Origin: Pseudomonas sp. K2I15
GTDB taxonomy: Bacteria > Pseudomonadota > Gammaproteobacteria > Pseudomonadales > Pseudomonadaceae
Length of the DNA stretch: 63,061 bases
Reading direction: 5' to 3'
Assembly (NCBI RefSeq): GCF_002204795.1
Contig: NZ_NIXO01000038.1
Location: 1-63,061 of the forward strand
The notes beneath the pieces were generated by a model. The model saw only the letters and a program-made list of their open reading frames with translations, searched no databases and was not told the origin of the DNA. The position numbers were made by a program, and so were the translations under genes. How positions within the stretch are numbered: the first letter of the stretch is position 1; each line of letters starts with the position of its first letter. This document shows, piece by piece, positions 25,355-32,973 of this stretch.

Positions 25355-26308
25355 ATGAGCGTTCGCGTCGGCATTGTCATGGACCCTATCGCCAGCATCT
25401 CCTATAAAAAGGATAGCTCGCTGGCCATGCTGCTGGCCGCCCAGGCCCGCGGCTGGAGCCTGTTCTATATGGAACAGCCGGACCTTTACCAGGGCGACGG
25501 TGAAGCGCGGGCGCGGATGCGTCCCCTGCAGGTGTTTGCCAACCCTGAGAAATGGTTTGAGCTGCAAGACGAAATCGACAGCCCCCTGAGCGACCTCGAC
25601 GTGATCCTGATGCGCAAGGATCCGCCGTTCGACATGGAGTTCGTCTATTCCACCTACCTGCTGGAGCAGGCCGAGCGCGCGGGCGTGCTGATCGTCAACA
25701 AGCCCCAGAGCCTGCGCGACTGCAATGAAAAGCTGTTCGCCACCTTGTTCCCGCAATGCACGCCGCCGACCGTGGTCAGCCGCCGCGCCGATGTGCTGCG
25801 TGAATTCGCCGCCAAGCACGGCGATGTGATCCTCAAGCCGCTGGACGGCATGGGCGGCACCTCGATCTTCCGTCACCGCGCCGGCGACCCGAACCTGTCG
25901 GTGATCCTGGAAACCCTGACCGCACTGGGCACCCAGCAGATCATGGGCCAGGCTTATATTCCCGCAATCAAGGACGGCGACAAGCGCATCCTGATGATCG
26001 ACGGCGAGCCGGTGCCTTATTGCCTGGCACGCATTCCGGCAGCCGGCGAGACCCGCGGCAACCTGGCCGCCGGTGGCCGGGGTGAAGCCCGCCCGTTGAC
26101 CGACAAGGATCGCTGGATTGCGGCACAAGTTGGCCCGACCCTGCGCGAAAAAGGCCTGCTGTTCGTAGGGCTGGACGTCATCGGCGAGAACCTCACCGAA
26201 ATCAACGTCACCAGCCCGACCTGCATTCGCGAGATCGACAATGCATTTGGCACGAACATCGGCGAAATGCTGATGGCGGCGATTGCCGCCAAGCTACAAG
26301 CCAAGTGA
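25355..26308 (+). CDS. gshB: Glutathione synthetase
   Basis: A 317-residue ATP-grasp enzyme that joins gamma-glutamylcysteine and glycine in the last step of glutathione synthesis. The family start MSVRVGIVMDPIASI, the ATP-binding KPLDGMGGTSIFR and the C-terminal FVGLDVIGENLTEINVTSPT are all present, and the length is normal. AGAGGAAA lies upstream of the ATG. It is divergent from pilG, and this neighbourhood is conserved in Pseudomonas without a known functional link. Confidence 0.96.
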   Translation: MSVRVGIVMDPIASISYKKDSSLAMLLAAQARGWSLFYMEQPDLYQGDGEARARMRPLQVFANPEKWFELQDEIDSPLSDLDVILMRKDPPFDMEFVYSTYLLEQAERAGVLIVNKPQSLRDCNEKLFATLFPQCTPPTVVSRRADVLREFAAKHGDVILKPLDGMGGTSIFRHRAGDPNLSVILETLTALGTQQIMGQAYIPAIKDGDKRILMIDGEPVPYCLARIPAAGETRGNLAAGGRGEARPLTDKDRWIAAQVGPTLREKGLLFVGLDVIGENLTEINVTSPTCIREIDNAFGTNIGEMLMAAIAAKLQAK

Positions 26309-26319
26309 CATAGAACAGC

Positions 26320-26347
26320 CGGACACAAACCAACATTGCGTTATCAT
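26320..26347 (+). promoter_or_regulatory. Putative sigma-70 promoter of tonB
   Basis: CGGACA (26320-26325) and TATCAT (26342-26347) are separated by 16 bp and lie 38 bp before the tonB start. The -10 matches five of six consensus positions; the -35 matches four. Inferred from sequence only. Confidence 0.4.
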
Positions 26348-26385
26348 GCGCCACCTGTGAAACGCGCGATGTTGGTTTTCTTGTC

Positions 26386-27285
26386 ATGACGCTCCCGCCC
26401 GATCTACCCCCCGAACTCTCCCACAGCGGCGTGCGCCCGGCTGATCGGCTCGGATTTACCCTGTTTCTGGCAGCGTTGATTCACCTGGCGTTGATCCTGG
26501 GCCTGGGTTTCACCTTTGCCGAACCCAAGCAGATCACCAAGACCCTGGAAATCACCCTCGCCACCTTCAAAAGCGAAAAGAAGCCCGAGAAGGCTGACTT
26601 TCTCGCCCAGGACAACCAGCAAGGCAGCGGCACCCTCGACAAGAAGGCCGTGCCCAAGACCACTGAAGTAGCGCCGTTCCAGGACAACAAGGTCAATAAG
26701 GTCACGCCACCGCCTGCGCCCAAGCCAGAGGTGAAACAAGCTGCACCCAAGGCCGCCGTCACCACCATTGCGCCCAAACCTCAAAAAGCCCCGACCCAAC
26801 GCGAAAAGGCCAAGACCGAACCCGCGCCCACCCCGCCGGCCCCGACATTTGACAGCTCGCAACTCTCCAGTGAAATCTCCAGCCTGGAAGCCGAACTGGC
26901 CCACGAACAACAGCTGTACGCCAAGCGCCCACGCATCTACCGCCTCAACGCCGCCTCCACCATGCGCGACAAAGGCGCCTGGTATAAGGACGAGTGGCGC
27001 AAGAAGGTCGAGCGCATCGGCAACCTGAACTACCCGGACGAAGCCCGCCGCCAGCAGATCTACGGTAATTTGCGACTGTTGGTGTCGATCAACCGCGATG
27101 GCACGTTGTACGAGGTGCAGGTGCTGGAGTCCTCCGGCCAACCGCTGCTGGACCAGGCGGCGCAACGCATCGTGCGCCTGGCGGCACCTTTTGCGCCGTT
27201 TACCGGGGACTTGAACGACATCGACCGCCTGGAAATCATTCGCACCTGGCGCTTTGCCAAGGGGGATCGGCTGTCCAGCAACTAA
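26386..27285 (+). CDS. TonB-family energy transducer, TonB3-like
   Basis: A 299-residue protein with an N-terminal membrane anchor (FTLFLAALIHLALILGLGFT, about residues 24-43), a proline- and lysine-rich periplasmic linker with PPPAPKPE and PAPTPPAPT, and a C-terminal TonB domain (NLNYPDEARRQQIYGNLRLL, then ITRTW-like IIRTWRF at the end). TonB proteins carry proton-motive energy to outer-membrane receptors. Position next to gshB and the pil-chp operon matches P. aeruginosa tonB3, which has been linked to twitching motility. Partner ExbB/ExbD genes are not nearby. Confidence 0.9.
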   Translation: MTLPPDLPPELSHSGVRPADRLGFTLFLAALIHLALILGLGFTFAEPKQITKTLEITLATFKSEKKPEKADFLAQDNQQGSGTLDKKAVPKTTEVAPFQDNKVNKVTPPPAPKPEVKQAAPKAAVTTIAPKPQKAPTQREKAKTEPAPTPPAPTFDSSQLSSEISSLEAELAHEQQLYAKRPRIYRLNAASTMRDKGAWYKDEWRKKVERIGNLNYPDEARRQQIYGNLRLLVSINRDGTLYEVQVLESSGQPLLDQAAQRIVRLAAPFAPFTGDLNDIDRLEIIRTWRFAKGDRLSSN

Positions 27286-27295
27286 CCGACCCTGC

Positions 27296-27403
27296 TCTCT
27301 GTAGGAGCGAGCTTGCTCGCGAAGGTCGTTAACGATAACGCGGGCTTTCTGGTTTACCCCGGCGCTCTCAGGTTTTTCGCGAGCAAGCTCGCTTCTACAG
27401 AGA
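27296..27403. repeat. REPIN, variant D
   Basis: TCTCTGTAGGAGCGAGCTTG (from 27296) pairs with CAAGCTCGCTTCTACAGAGA (to 27403). The core GAGCGAGCTTGCTCGCGAA differs from family A by GTAGGAGCGAG in place of GTGGGAGCGGG. It is the only member of this type in the window and lies between tonB and algH. Confidence 0.85.
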
Positions 27404-27475
27404 ATCAACACGCCAAACCCATTCCTGCGCATCCTCAGCTTGTCAGTTCGCCCCTCCAACGCCACACTAGCGGAC

Positions 27476-28045
27476 ATGAAAAATGTCAGCCCGACCTACC
27501 TCAAGCACCAATTCCTGATCGCCATGCCCCATATGGCCGACCCGAACTTTGCGCAAACCTTGACCTACATCGTCGAGCACACCGCCAATGGTGCGATGGG
27601 GTTGGTGATCAACCGCCCGCAAGACCTGAGCCTGGCCGATATCCTCGAGCAACTGCGCCCGGACATCGACCCGCCCGCCAGCTGCCAGCACGTCCCGATC
27701 TACATCGGCGGGCCAGTGCAGACTGACCGGGGTTTTGTGCTGCACCCCACCGGGCCGAAATTCCAGGCGACCGTTGACCTTGAAGGGTTGTCCCTGTCCA
27801 CGTCCCAGGATGTGTTGTTCGCCATCGCCGACGGCGTGGGGCCTGATCAAAGTGTGATCACCCTGGGCTACGCCGGCTGGGAAGCCGGGCAGCTGGAAGC
27901 CGAGCTTGCGAGCAATGCCTGGCTGACCTGCCCGTTTGACGCCGACATCCTGTTCAACACCCCCAGCGAACTGCGCCTGGAAGCGGCCGCCGCCAAACTG
28001 CGGATCAACCTCAGCCTGTTGACCAGCCAGGCGGGGCACGCCTGA
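27476..28045 (+). CDS. algH: YqgE/AlgH family protein
   Basis: A 189-residue UPF0301 protein, the same length as P. aeruginosa AlgH, with the conserved stretches FLIAMPHMADPNFAQTLTYI, GAMGLVINRP, GGPVQTDRGFVLH and LGYAGWEAGQLEAEL. AlgH was named for an effect on alginate regulation; its biochemical role is unknown. The ATG at 27476 (MKNVSPTYLKHQ) is chosen because it aligns with the family; an in-frame ATG 12 codons earlier gives an unlike extension. Its stop overlaps the ruvX start. Confidence 0.92.
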   Translation: MKNVSPTYLKHQFLIAMPHMADPNFAQTLTYIVEHTANGAMGLVINRPQDLSLADILEQLRPDIDPPASCQHVPIYIGGPVQTDRGFVLHPTGPKFQATVDLEGLSLSTSQDVLFAIADGVGPDQSVITLGYAGWEAGQLEAELASNAWLTCPFDADILFNTPSELRLEAAAAKLRINLSLLTSQAGHA

Positions 28046-28482
28046 TGGCCTTGCGTTTGATCCTCGGTTTTGACTACGGCACCAAACAGATCGGCGTTGC
28101 CGTCGGCCAGGTCATCACTGGCCAGGCCCGCGAGCTGTGCACCTTGAAAGCCCAGAACGGCGTGCCGGACTGGAACCAGGTCGAAGCCCTGATCAAGGAG
28201 TGGAAGCCCGATGCCGTAGTGGTCGGCCTGCCCCTGAACATGGATGGCACCCCGAGCGAGATGTGCCTGCGGGCAGAAAAATTCGCCCGCCGCCTGAATG
28301 GCCGCTACAACCTGCCCTTCTATACCCACGACGAACGCCTGACCACCTTTGAGGCCAAGGGCGAGCGCCGTGACCGTGGCGGGCAGAAAGGCAGCTACCG
28401 CGACAACCCGGTGGATGCCATCGCCGCCGCCCTGCTGTTGCAGGGCTGGCTGGATGAAAACACCGCTTTATTTGAATCCTGA
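28045..28482 (+). CDS. ruvX: Holliday-junction resolvase-like protein RuvX (YqgF)
   Basis: A 145-residue RNase H-fold protein with the N-terminal LILGFDYGTKQIGVAVG, VVGLPLNMDGTPSE, and DERLTTFEA with catalytic acidic residues. YqgF proteins are proposed to act in 16S rRNA 5' end maturation and possibly recombination. It is coupled to algH by TGATG. A C-rich hairpin follows its stop. Confidence 0.93.
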   Translation: MALRLILGFDYGTKQIGVAVGQVITGQARELCTLKAQNGVPDWNQVEALIKEWKPDAVVVGLPLNMDGTPSEMCLRAEKFARRLNGRYNLPFYTHDERLTTFEAKGERRDRGGQKGSYRDNPVDAIAAALLLQGWLDENTALFES

Positions 28483-28484
28483 CT

Positions 28485-28502
28485 GACGCGGCTTGCCGCG
28501 TC
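28485..28502 (+). terminator. GC-rich hairpin between ruvX and pyrR
   Basis: GACGCGGC (28485-28492) pairs perfectly with GCCGCGTC (28495-28502) with only TT between, followed by TTCTTACGTTT. It starts 2 nt after the ruvX stop and is 64 bp before pyrR. It can end the algH-ruvX transcript or work as an attenuator for the pyr genes. Confidence 0.5.
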
Positions 28503-28566
28503 TTCTTACGTTTGAGCCCGGACCTTGCAGGCAACCCCCGCCGCGCAAGGCCTTGAAGGAGCCACC

Positions 28567-29073
28567 ATGAGCCTGCCCAATCCCGCCGACCTGATCAGCC
28601 AGATGGCGATCCGCCTCAAGGCGCACCTGCAACACCGTGCCATCAGCGAACCGCGCTTTATCGGCATTCGCACCGGTGGTGTGTGGGTGGCCCAGGCATT
28701 GTTGGAAGAACTGGGCAGCAACTCGCCCCTCGGCACCCTGGACGTGTCCTTCTACCGCGATGACTTCAGCCAGAACGGCCTGCACCCACAAGTGCGCCCC
28801 TCAGCCCTGCCGTTCGAGATCGAAGGCCAGCACCTGGTGCTGATCGATGACGTACTGATGAGCGGTCGCACCATCCGCGCCGCCATGAACGAACTGTTCG
28901 ACTACGGTCGCCCGGCCAGCGTAACCCTGGTCTGCCTGCTGGACCTGGACGCCGGCGAATTGCCGATCAGCCCGGATGTGGTTGGCGCAACCCTGTCCCT
29001 TGAAGCCCACCAGCGGGTAAAATTGTCCGGTCCCACGCCGCTCGAACTCGAACTGCAAGACCTTGCCCTTTAA
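28567..29073 (+). CDS. pyrR: Bifunctional pyr operon regulator / uracil phosphoribosyltransferase
   Basis: A 168-residue PRTase-fold protein with the PRPP-binding motif LVLIDDVLMSGRTIRAAMNE and the dimer/flexible-loop region SFYRDDFSQNG. PyrR proteins regulate pyrimidine genes and can make UMP from uracil. The ATG at 28567 (MSLPNPADL) has AAGGAG 7 nt upstream; the frame is open further up but without a ribosome site. It is first in the pyrR-pyrB-pyrC' operon. Confidence 0.94.
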   Translation: MSLPNPADLISQMAIRLKAHLQHRAISEPRFIGIRTGGVWVAQALLEELGSNSPLGTLDVSFYRDDFSQNGLHPQVRPSALPFEIEGQHLVLIDDVLMSGRTIRAAMNELFDYGRPASVTLVCLLDLDAGELPISPDVVGATLSLEAHQRVKLSGPTPLELELQDLAL

Positions 29074-29097
29074 ACCGCCTTGTAAAGAGTCCCCGCG

Positions 29098-30102
29098 ATG
29101 ACGCCTCTAGATGCCAAGCGCCCGCTGCAGCTCAATGCTCAGGGCCAGCTGCAACACTTCCTGTCCCTCGACGGCTTGCCCCGCGAACTGCTCACCGAAA
29201 TCCTCGACACGGCCGACTCGTTCCTCGAAGTCGGCGGCCGGGCGGTGAAAAAAGTCCCGCTGTTGCGCGGCAAGACCATCTGCAACGTGTTCTTCGAGAA
29301 CTCGACCCGCACCCGCACCACCTTTGAGCTGGCCGCCCAGCGCCTGTCGGCTGACGTGATCACGTTGAACGTGTCCACCTCGTCAGCGAGCAAGGGCGAA
29401 ACCCTGCTCGACACTTTGCGCAACCTGGAAGCCATGGCCGCCGACATGTTCGTGGTGCGCCACGGCGACTCCGGTGCTGCGCACTTCATTGCCGAGCACG
29501 TGTGCCCGAACGTGGCAATCATCAACGGCGGCGACGGCCGCCACGCTCACCCGACCCAGGGCATGCTCGACATGCTGACCATCCGTCGGCACAAGGGCAG
29601 CTTTGAAAACCTCTCGGTGGCCATCGTCGGCGACATCCTGCATTCGCGGGTAGCGCGCTCGAACATGCTGGCCCTGAAAGCCCTGGGTTGCCCGGACATC
29701 CGCGTGATCGCGCCAAAAACCCTGCTGCCGGTCGGCATCGAGCAATACGGCGTGAAGGTCTACACCAACATGACCGAAGGCCTGAAGGATGTGGACGTGG
29801 TGATCATGCTGCGCCTGCAACGCGAGCGCATGGCCGGTGGCCTGCTGCCGAGCGAAGGCGAGTTCTACCGCTTGTTCGGCCTGACCACCGCGCGCCTGGC
29901 CGGTGCCAAACCGGATGCCATCGTGATGCACCCGGGCCCGATCAACCGTGGCGTGGAAATTGAGTCGGCGGTGGCCGACGGCCCTCAGTCGGTGATTCTG
30001 AACCAGGTTACGTACGGCATCGCCATCCGCATGGCAGTGTTGTCCATGGCCATGAGCGGGCAAACCGCGCAACGTCAATTCGAGCAGGAGAACGCCCAGT
30101 GA
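29098..30102 (+). CDS. pyrB: Aspartate carbamoyltransferase catalytic chain
   Basis: A 334-residue enzyme making N-carbamoyl-aspartate, the first committed step of pyrimidine synthesis. It has the carbamoyl-phosphate site FFENSTRTRTTFELAA, the HPTQGMLDMLTI loop and the late HPGPINRGVEI. The length, some 20 residues more than E. coli PyrB, includes the N-terminal extension typical of the Pseudomonas dodecameric enzyme, which lacks PyrI and binds effectors itself. It overlaps pyrC' by 4 nt (ATGA-type junction region near 30099). Confidence 0.96.
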   Translation: MTPLDAKRPLQLNAQGQLQHFLSLDGLPRELLTEILDTADSFLEVGGRAVKKVPLLRGKTICNVFFENSTRTRTTFELAAQRLSADVITLNVSTSSASKGETLLDTLRNLEAMAADMFVVRHGDSGAAHFIAEHVCPNVAIINGGDGRHAHPTQGMLDMLTIRRHKGSFENLSVAIVGDILHSRVARSNMLALKALGCPDIRVIAPKTLLPVGIEQYGVKVYTNMTEGLKDVDVVIMLRLQRERMAGGLLPSEGEFYRLFGLTTARLAGAKPDAIVMHPGPINRGVEIESAVADGPQSVILNQVTYGIAIRMAVLSMAMSGQTAQRQFEQENAQ

Positions 30103-31370
30103 AGCTCAGCATCCTCGGCGCCCGCGTCATCGATCCGGCCAGCGGCCTGGATCAAGTCACCGATCTGCACCTGGAAGCCGGCAAGATCATTGCCATCGGC
30201 GCCGCGCCAAGCGGTTTCAGTGCCAGCGAAACCCTCGACGCCAAAGGTCTGATCGCTGCGCCCGGGCTGGTGGACTTGAATGTCGCCCTGCGCGAGCCGG
30301 GTTACAGCCGCAAAGGCAGCATCGCCAGCGAAACCCGCGCCGCTGCTGCCGGTGGCGTGACCAGCCTGTGCTGCCCACCTCACACCAAGCCGGTGCTCGA
30401 CACCTCGGCCGTGACCGAGCTGATCCTCGACCGCGCCCGCGAAGCCGGCAACTGCAAAGTGTTCCCCATCGGCGCCCTGAGCAAAGGCCTGGACGGCGAA
30501 CAACTGGCGGAGCTGATCGCTTTGCGCGACGCCGGCTGCGTAGCGTTTGGCAACGGTCTGGAGAGCTTTCGCAGCACCCGCACCCTGTGCCGCGCACTGG
30601 AATATGCCGCGACCTTCGACCTGACGGTGATTTTCCACTCCCAAGACCGTGACCTGGCCGAAGGCGGCCTGGCCCACGAAGGCGCCACCGCGAGCTTCCT
30701 CGGCCTGCCGGGCATTCCGGAAACCGCCGAGACCGTGGCCCTGGCCCGCGACCTGCTGTTGGTGGAACAAAGCGGCGTACGCGCACACTTCAGCCAGTTG
30801 ACCAGCGCTCGCGGCGTGGCCCTGATCGCTCAGGCGCAGGCTCGCGGTTTGCCGGTGACGGCAGATGTAGCGCTGTATCAGCTGATTTTGACGGATGAGG
30901 CGCTGATCGACTTCTCCAGCCTGTATCACGTGCAGCCGCCACTGCGTACGCGCGCTGACCGTGACGGTTTGCGGGCGGCGGTGAAGTCCGGGGTGGTTTC
31001 GGCGATTTCCAGCCATCACCAGCCCCACGAGCGGGATGCCAAGCTGGCGCCATTCGGCGCGACAGAGCCTGGCATCAGCAGTGTCGAGCTGTTGCTGCCG
31101 CTGGCGATGACGTTGGTGGAGGATGGCTTGCTGGACCTGCCGACGTTGCTGGCGCGCCTCAGTGCGGGCCCTGCCGAGGCGCTACGCCTGCCGGCGGGCA
31201 AGTTGGCGGTGGGTTCGGCGGCGGACCTGGTGCTGTTTGATACGGCCAGCTCCACGATTGCCGGTGAGCACTGGCTGTCCAAGGGCGAGAACTGCCCGTT
31301 CATCGGCCATAGTTTGCCGGCGAATGTGCGGTACACGCTGGTGGATGGGCGGATCAGCTACCAGGCTTGA
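30099..31370 (+). CDS. pyrC': Dihydroorotase-like PyrC', inactive ATCase partner
   Basis: A 423-residue protein with the dihydroorotase fold that lacks the metal-binding residues. The usual HVH of GxVDxHVHLREPG is here N61-V-A63 in GLVDLNVALREPG, and later sites read VIFHSQD and SSHHQPHER instead of the usual histidine motifs. In P. putida and P. aeruginosa, PyrC' has no enzyme activity but is needed to assemble the PyrB dodecamer. The translational overlap with pyrB fits equal production. A real dihydroorotase should be encoded elsewhere. Confidence 0.93.
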   Translation: MKLSILGARVIDPASGLDQVTDLHLEAGKIIAIGAAPSGFSASETLDAKGLIAAPGLVDLNVALREPGYSRKGSIASETRAAAAGGVTSLCCPPHTKPVLDTSAVTELILDRAREAGNCKVFPIGALSKGLDGEQLAELIALRDAGCVAFGNGLESFRSTRTLCRALEYAATFDLTVIFHSQDRDLAEGGLAHEGATASFLGLPGIPETAETVALARDLLLVEQSGVRAHFSQLTSARGVALIAQAQARGLPVTADVALYQLILTDEALIDFSSLYHVQPPLRTRADRDGLRAAVKSGVVSAISSHHQPHERDAKLAPFGATEPGISSVELLLPLAMTLVEDGLLDLPTLLARLSAGPAEALRLPAGKLAVGSAADLVLFDTASSTIAGEHWLSKGENCPFIGHSLPANVRYTLVDGRISYQA

Positions 31371-31383
31371 CCCTCGCACCTCT

Positions 31384-31506
31384 AATGTGGGCACGGTCAA
31401 ATGTGGGAGCTGGCCTGCCTGCGATAGCATCACCTCGGTACATCAGATACACCGAGGTGCCCGCATCGCAGGCAAGCCAGCTCCCACACTTAACCGCGCC
31501 CACATT
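31384..31506. repeat. REPIN, family B, with doubled outer arms
   Basis: The core arms are GTGGGAGCTGGCCTGCCTGC (from 31402) and GCAGGCAAGCCAGCTCCCAC near 31468-31487. A second, outer pair AATGTGGGCACGGT (31384-31397) and ACCGCGCCCACATT (31493-31506) encloses it. A third, inner pair CACCTCGGT (31431-31439) and ACCGAGGTG (31451-31459) lies in the loop. It sits between pyrC' and the convergent TM2 gene. Confidence 0.85.
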
Positions 31507-31518
31507 GGTTTAGAGTGC

Positions 31519-31947
31519 TTAACGACCGCCGTTACGCTCGGCATTGCGGATCGAAATCTGCGTATTCAGCGTCCAGAAGTCATACAGCACGCCAATCAGG
31601 AACAAACCACCGGTCAGCAGGTAAACGATCCCGCTGATCCATTTGCCCTGATACATGCGGTGCAAACCGAACACACCCAGGAACGCCAACAGGATCCACG
31701 CCACGTTGTACTCAATCGGCCCTGCCGTAAATCGCAGGTCGGCTTCCCGGTCCATGGCCGGAATCAGGAACAAGTCGATCAGCCAGCCAATCCCGAACAA
31801 CCCGAAGGTGAAAAACCAGATCGTCCCGGTCACCGGCTTGCCGTAATAAAAGCGATGAGCGCCGGTAAAACCGAAAATCCAAAGCAGGTAACCGATCACC
31901 TTGCTGTGGGTGTCTTGTTGCGAAACATCCTGTCGATAGGTGTTCAT
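31519..31947 (-). CDS. TM2-domain membrane protein
   Basis: A 142-residue membrane protein with two TM2-type repeats, one from GAHRFYYGKPVTGTIWFFTF (about residues 29-48) through IGWLIDLF, and the second from FGLHRMYQGKWISGIVYLLT through IGVLYDFWT. TM2 domains form two helices joined by a short DRF-like turn and are of unknown function in bacteria. It is a lone gene, convergent with the pyr operon and divergent from the NlpC/P60 gene. Confidence 0.88.
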   Translation of the reverse strand: MNTYRQDVSQQDTHSKVIGYLLWIFGFTGAHRFYYGKPVTGTIWFFTFGLFGIGWLIDLFLIPAMDREADLRFTAGPIEYNVAWILLAFLGVFGLHRMYQGKWISGIVYLLTGGLFLIGVLYDFWTLNTQISIRNAERNGGR

Positions 31948-32196
31948 GGAGTACCTCTTTTGCCTCGATAGATAAATTTTTTCATTTTCTTTGTGACTTT
32001 TTTACGGGCGCCCGACGCACGGCAAATGGTATCTTCCCTCCCGCAAAGCCTTATGCCACCTGACCTGAGTAGGACAATAGCGGCAATTCGTCGCGTTTTT
32101 CCTGAATTTGACCCCAGGGTTCAGTCGACAAACGGCCTTAGAACGACACAAAAAGCTGTTATAAAGTTGCGCGCAAACCAAAAAGAGCCACGCCTA

Positions 32197-32832
32197 ATGC
32201 GACCATTTTTCAAGACATGGCTAACCATTTGCCTATTAATGCCACTGGCCGCCCACGCCACCAATCGTGAGCAACGACTTCCCAACGTTAACGGTTTCAC
32301 CCCTAAAGTTCACGCCACCACCAGCTCCGCCAAATCGGTAAAGCTGACCGTGAAGCGCCCGACTCAACTGAGCAAGGCCCACGGCAAAACAGCTCCAGGG
32401 CTGATGGCAGTCAACACCAAGCAAAGCAGCAACGTCCTCAGCCGCGCCGTCAACGTGCTCGGTACTCCTTATCGTTGGGGCGGCAGCAGCCCAAGTAAAG
32501 GGTTCGACTGCAGCGGTTTGGTGAAATATGCGTTTAACGACGTAAAAGCCGTGGATTTGCCGCGCACCTCCAACGCCATGGCCGCCGGCCACGGGCAAAA
32601 GGTTGAGCGCAAGGATTTGAAACCGGGTGACCTGCTGTTCTTCAAGCTGAAGAGCCGCCAGGTGAACCACGTTGCCATTTACCTGGGCAACGACCGCTTC
32701 ATCCACGCACCGCGTCGTGGCAAGTCCGTGAGTATCGATACGCTGAAGAAGCCGTTCTGGGACAAGAACTACGTGATTGCCAAGCGTGTCCTGCCTAAAG
32801 AACAGAACAATCTGCGGGTTGTGCAACGCTGA
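32197..32832 (+). CDS. Secreted NlpC/P60 family cysteine peptidase
   Basis: A 211-residue protein with a signal peptide (MRPFFKTWLTICLLMPLAAH, cleavage near residue 22), a basic linker, and a C-terminal NlpC/P60 domain. The catalytic Cys105 is in GFDCSGLVKYAF, with His158 in VNHVAIYLG and His170 in RFIHAP. Such enzymes cut D-Glu-mDAP or related bonds of peptidoglycan stem peptides in the periplasm. The ATG at 32197 is the only one that gives a signal peptide; the longer open frame upstream is not coding-like. It stands alone, with a REPIN after it. Confidence 0.9.
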   Translation: MRPFFKTWLTICLLMPLAAHATNREQRLPNVNGFTPKVHATTSSAKSVKLTVKRPTQLSKAHGKTAPGLMAVNTKQSSNVLSRAVNVLGTPYRWGGSSPSKGFDCSGLVKYAFNDVKAVDLPRTSNAMAAGHGQKVERKDLKPGDLLFFKLKSRQVNHVAIYLGNDRFIHAPRRGKSVSIDTLKKPFWDKNYVIAKRVLPKEQNNLRVVQR

Positions 32833-32844
32833 TACCCGGCTGAC

Positions 32845-32950
32845 TTGGGAGCGGGCTTGTGTGGGAGCGGGCTTGCTCGCGAAGGCGGAGTGTCAGTCGA
32901 TGCATATTTGACTGAACCACCGCATTCGCGAGCAAGCCCGCTCCCACATT
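32845..32950. repeat. REPIN, family A, with a doubled left arm
   Basis: The left side carries TTGGGAGCGGGCTTGT (32845-32860) followed at once by the complete arm GTGGGAGCGGGCTTGCTCGC (from 32861). The right arm TTCGCGAGCAAGCCCGCTCC starts at 32925 and is single. It separates the NlpC/P60 gene from pilT, the place where pilU follows pilT in P. aeruginosa. Confidence 0.85.
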
Positions 32951-32973
32951 AGCTCTTCATCGCTCACACGATC

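Noticed and set aside
31993..32196. N-terminal extension of the NlpC/P60 protein
   Set aside because: The added 68 residues would bury the signal peptide; the ATG at 32197 is consistent with export.
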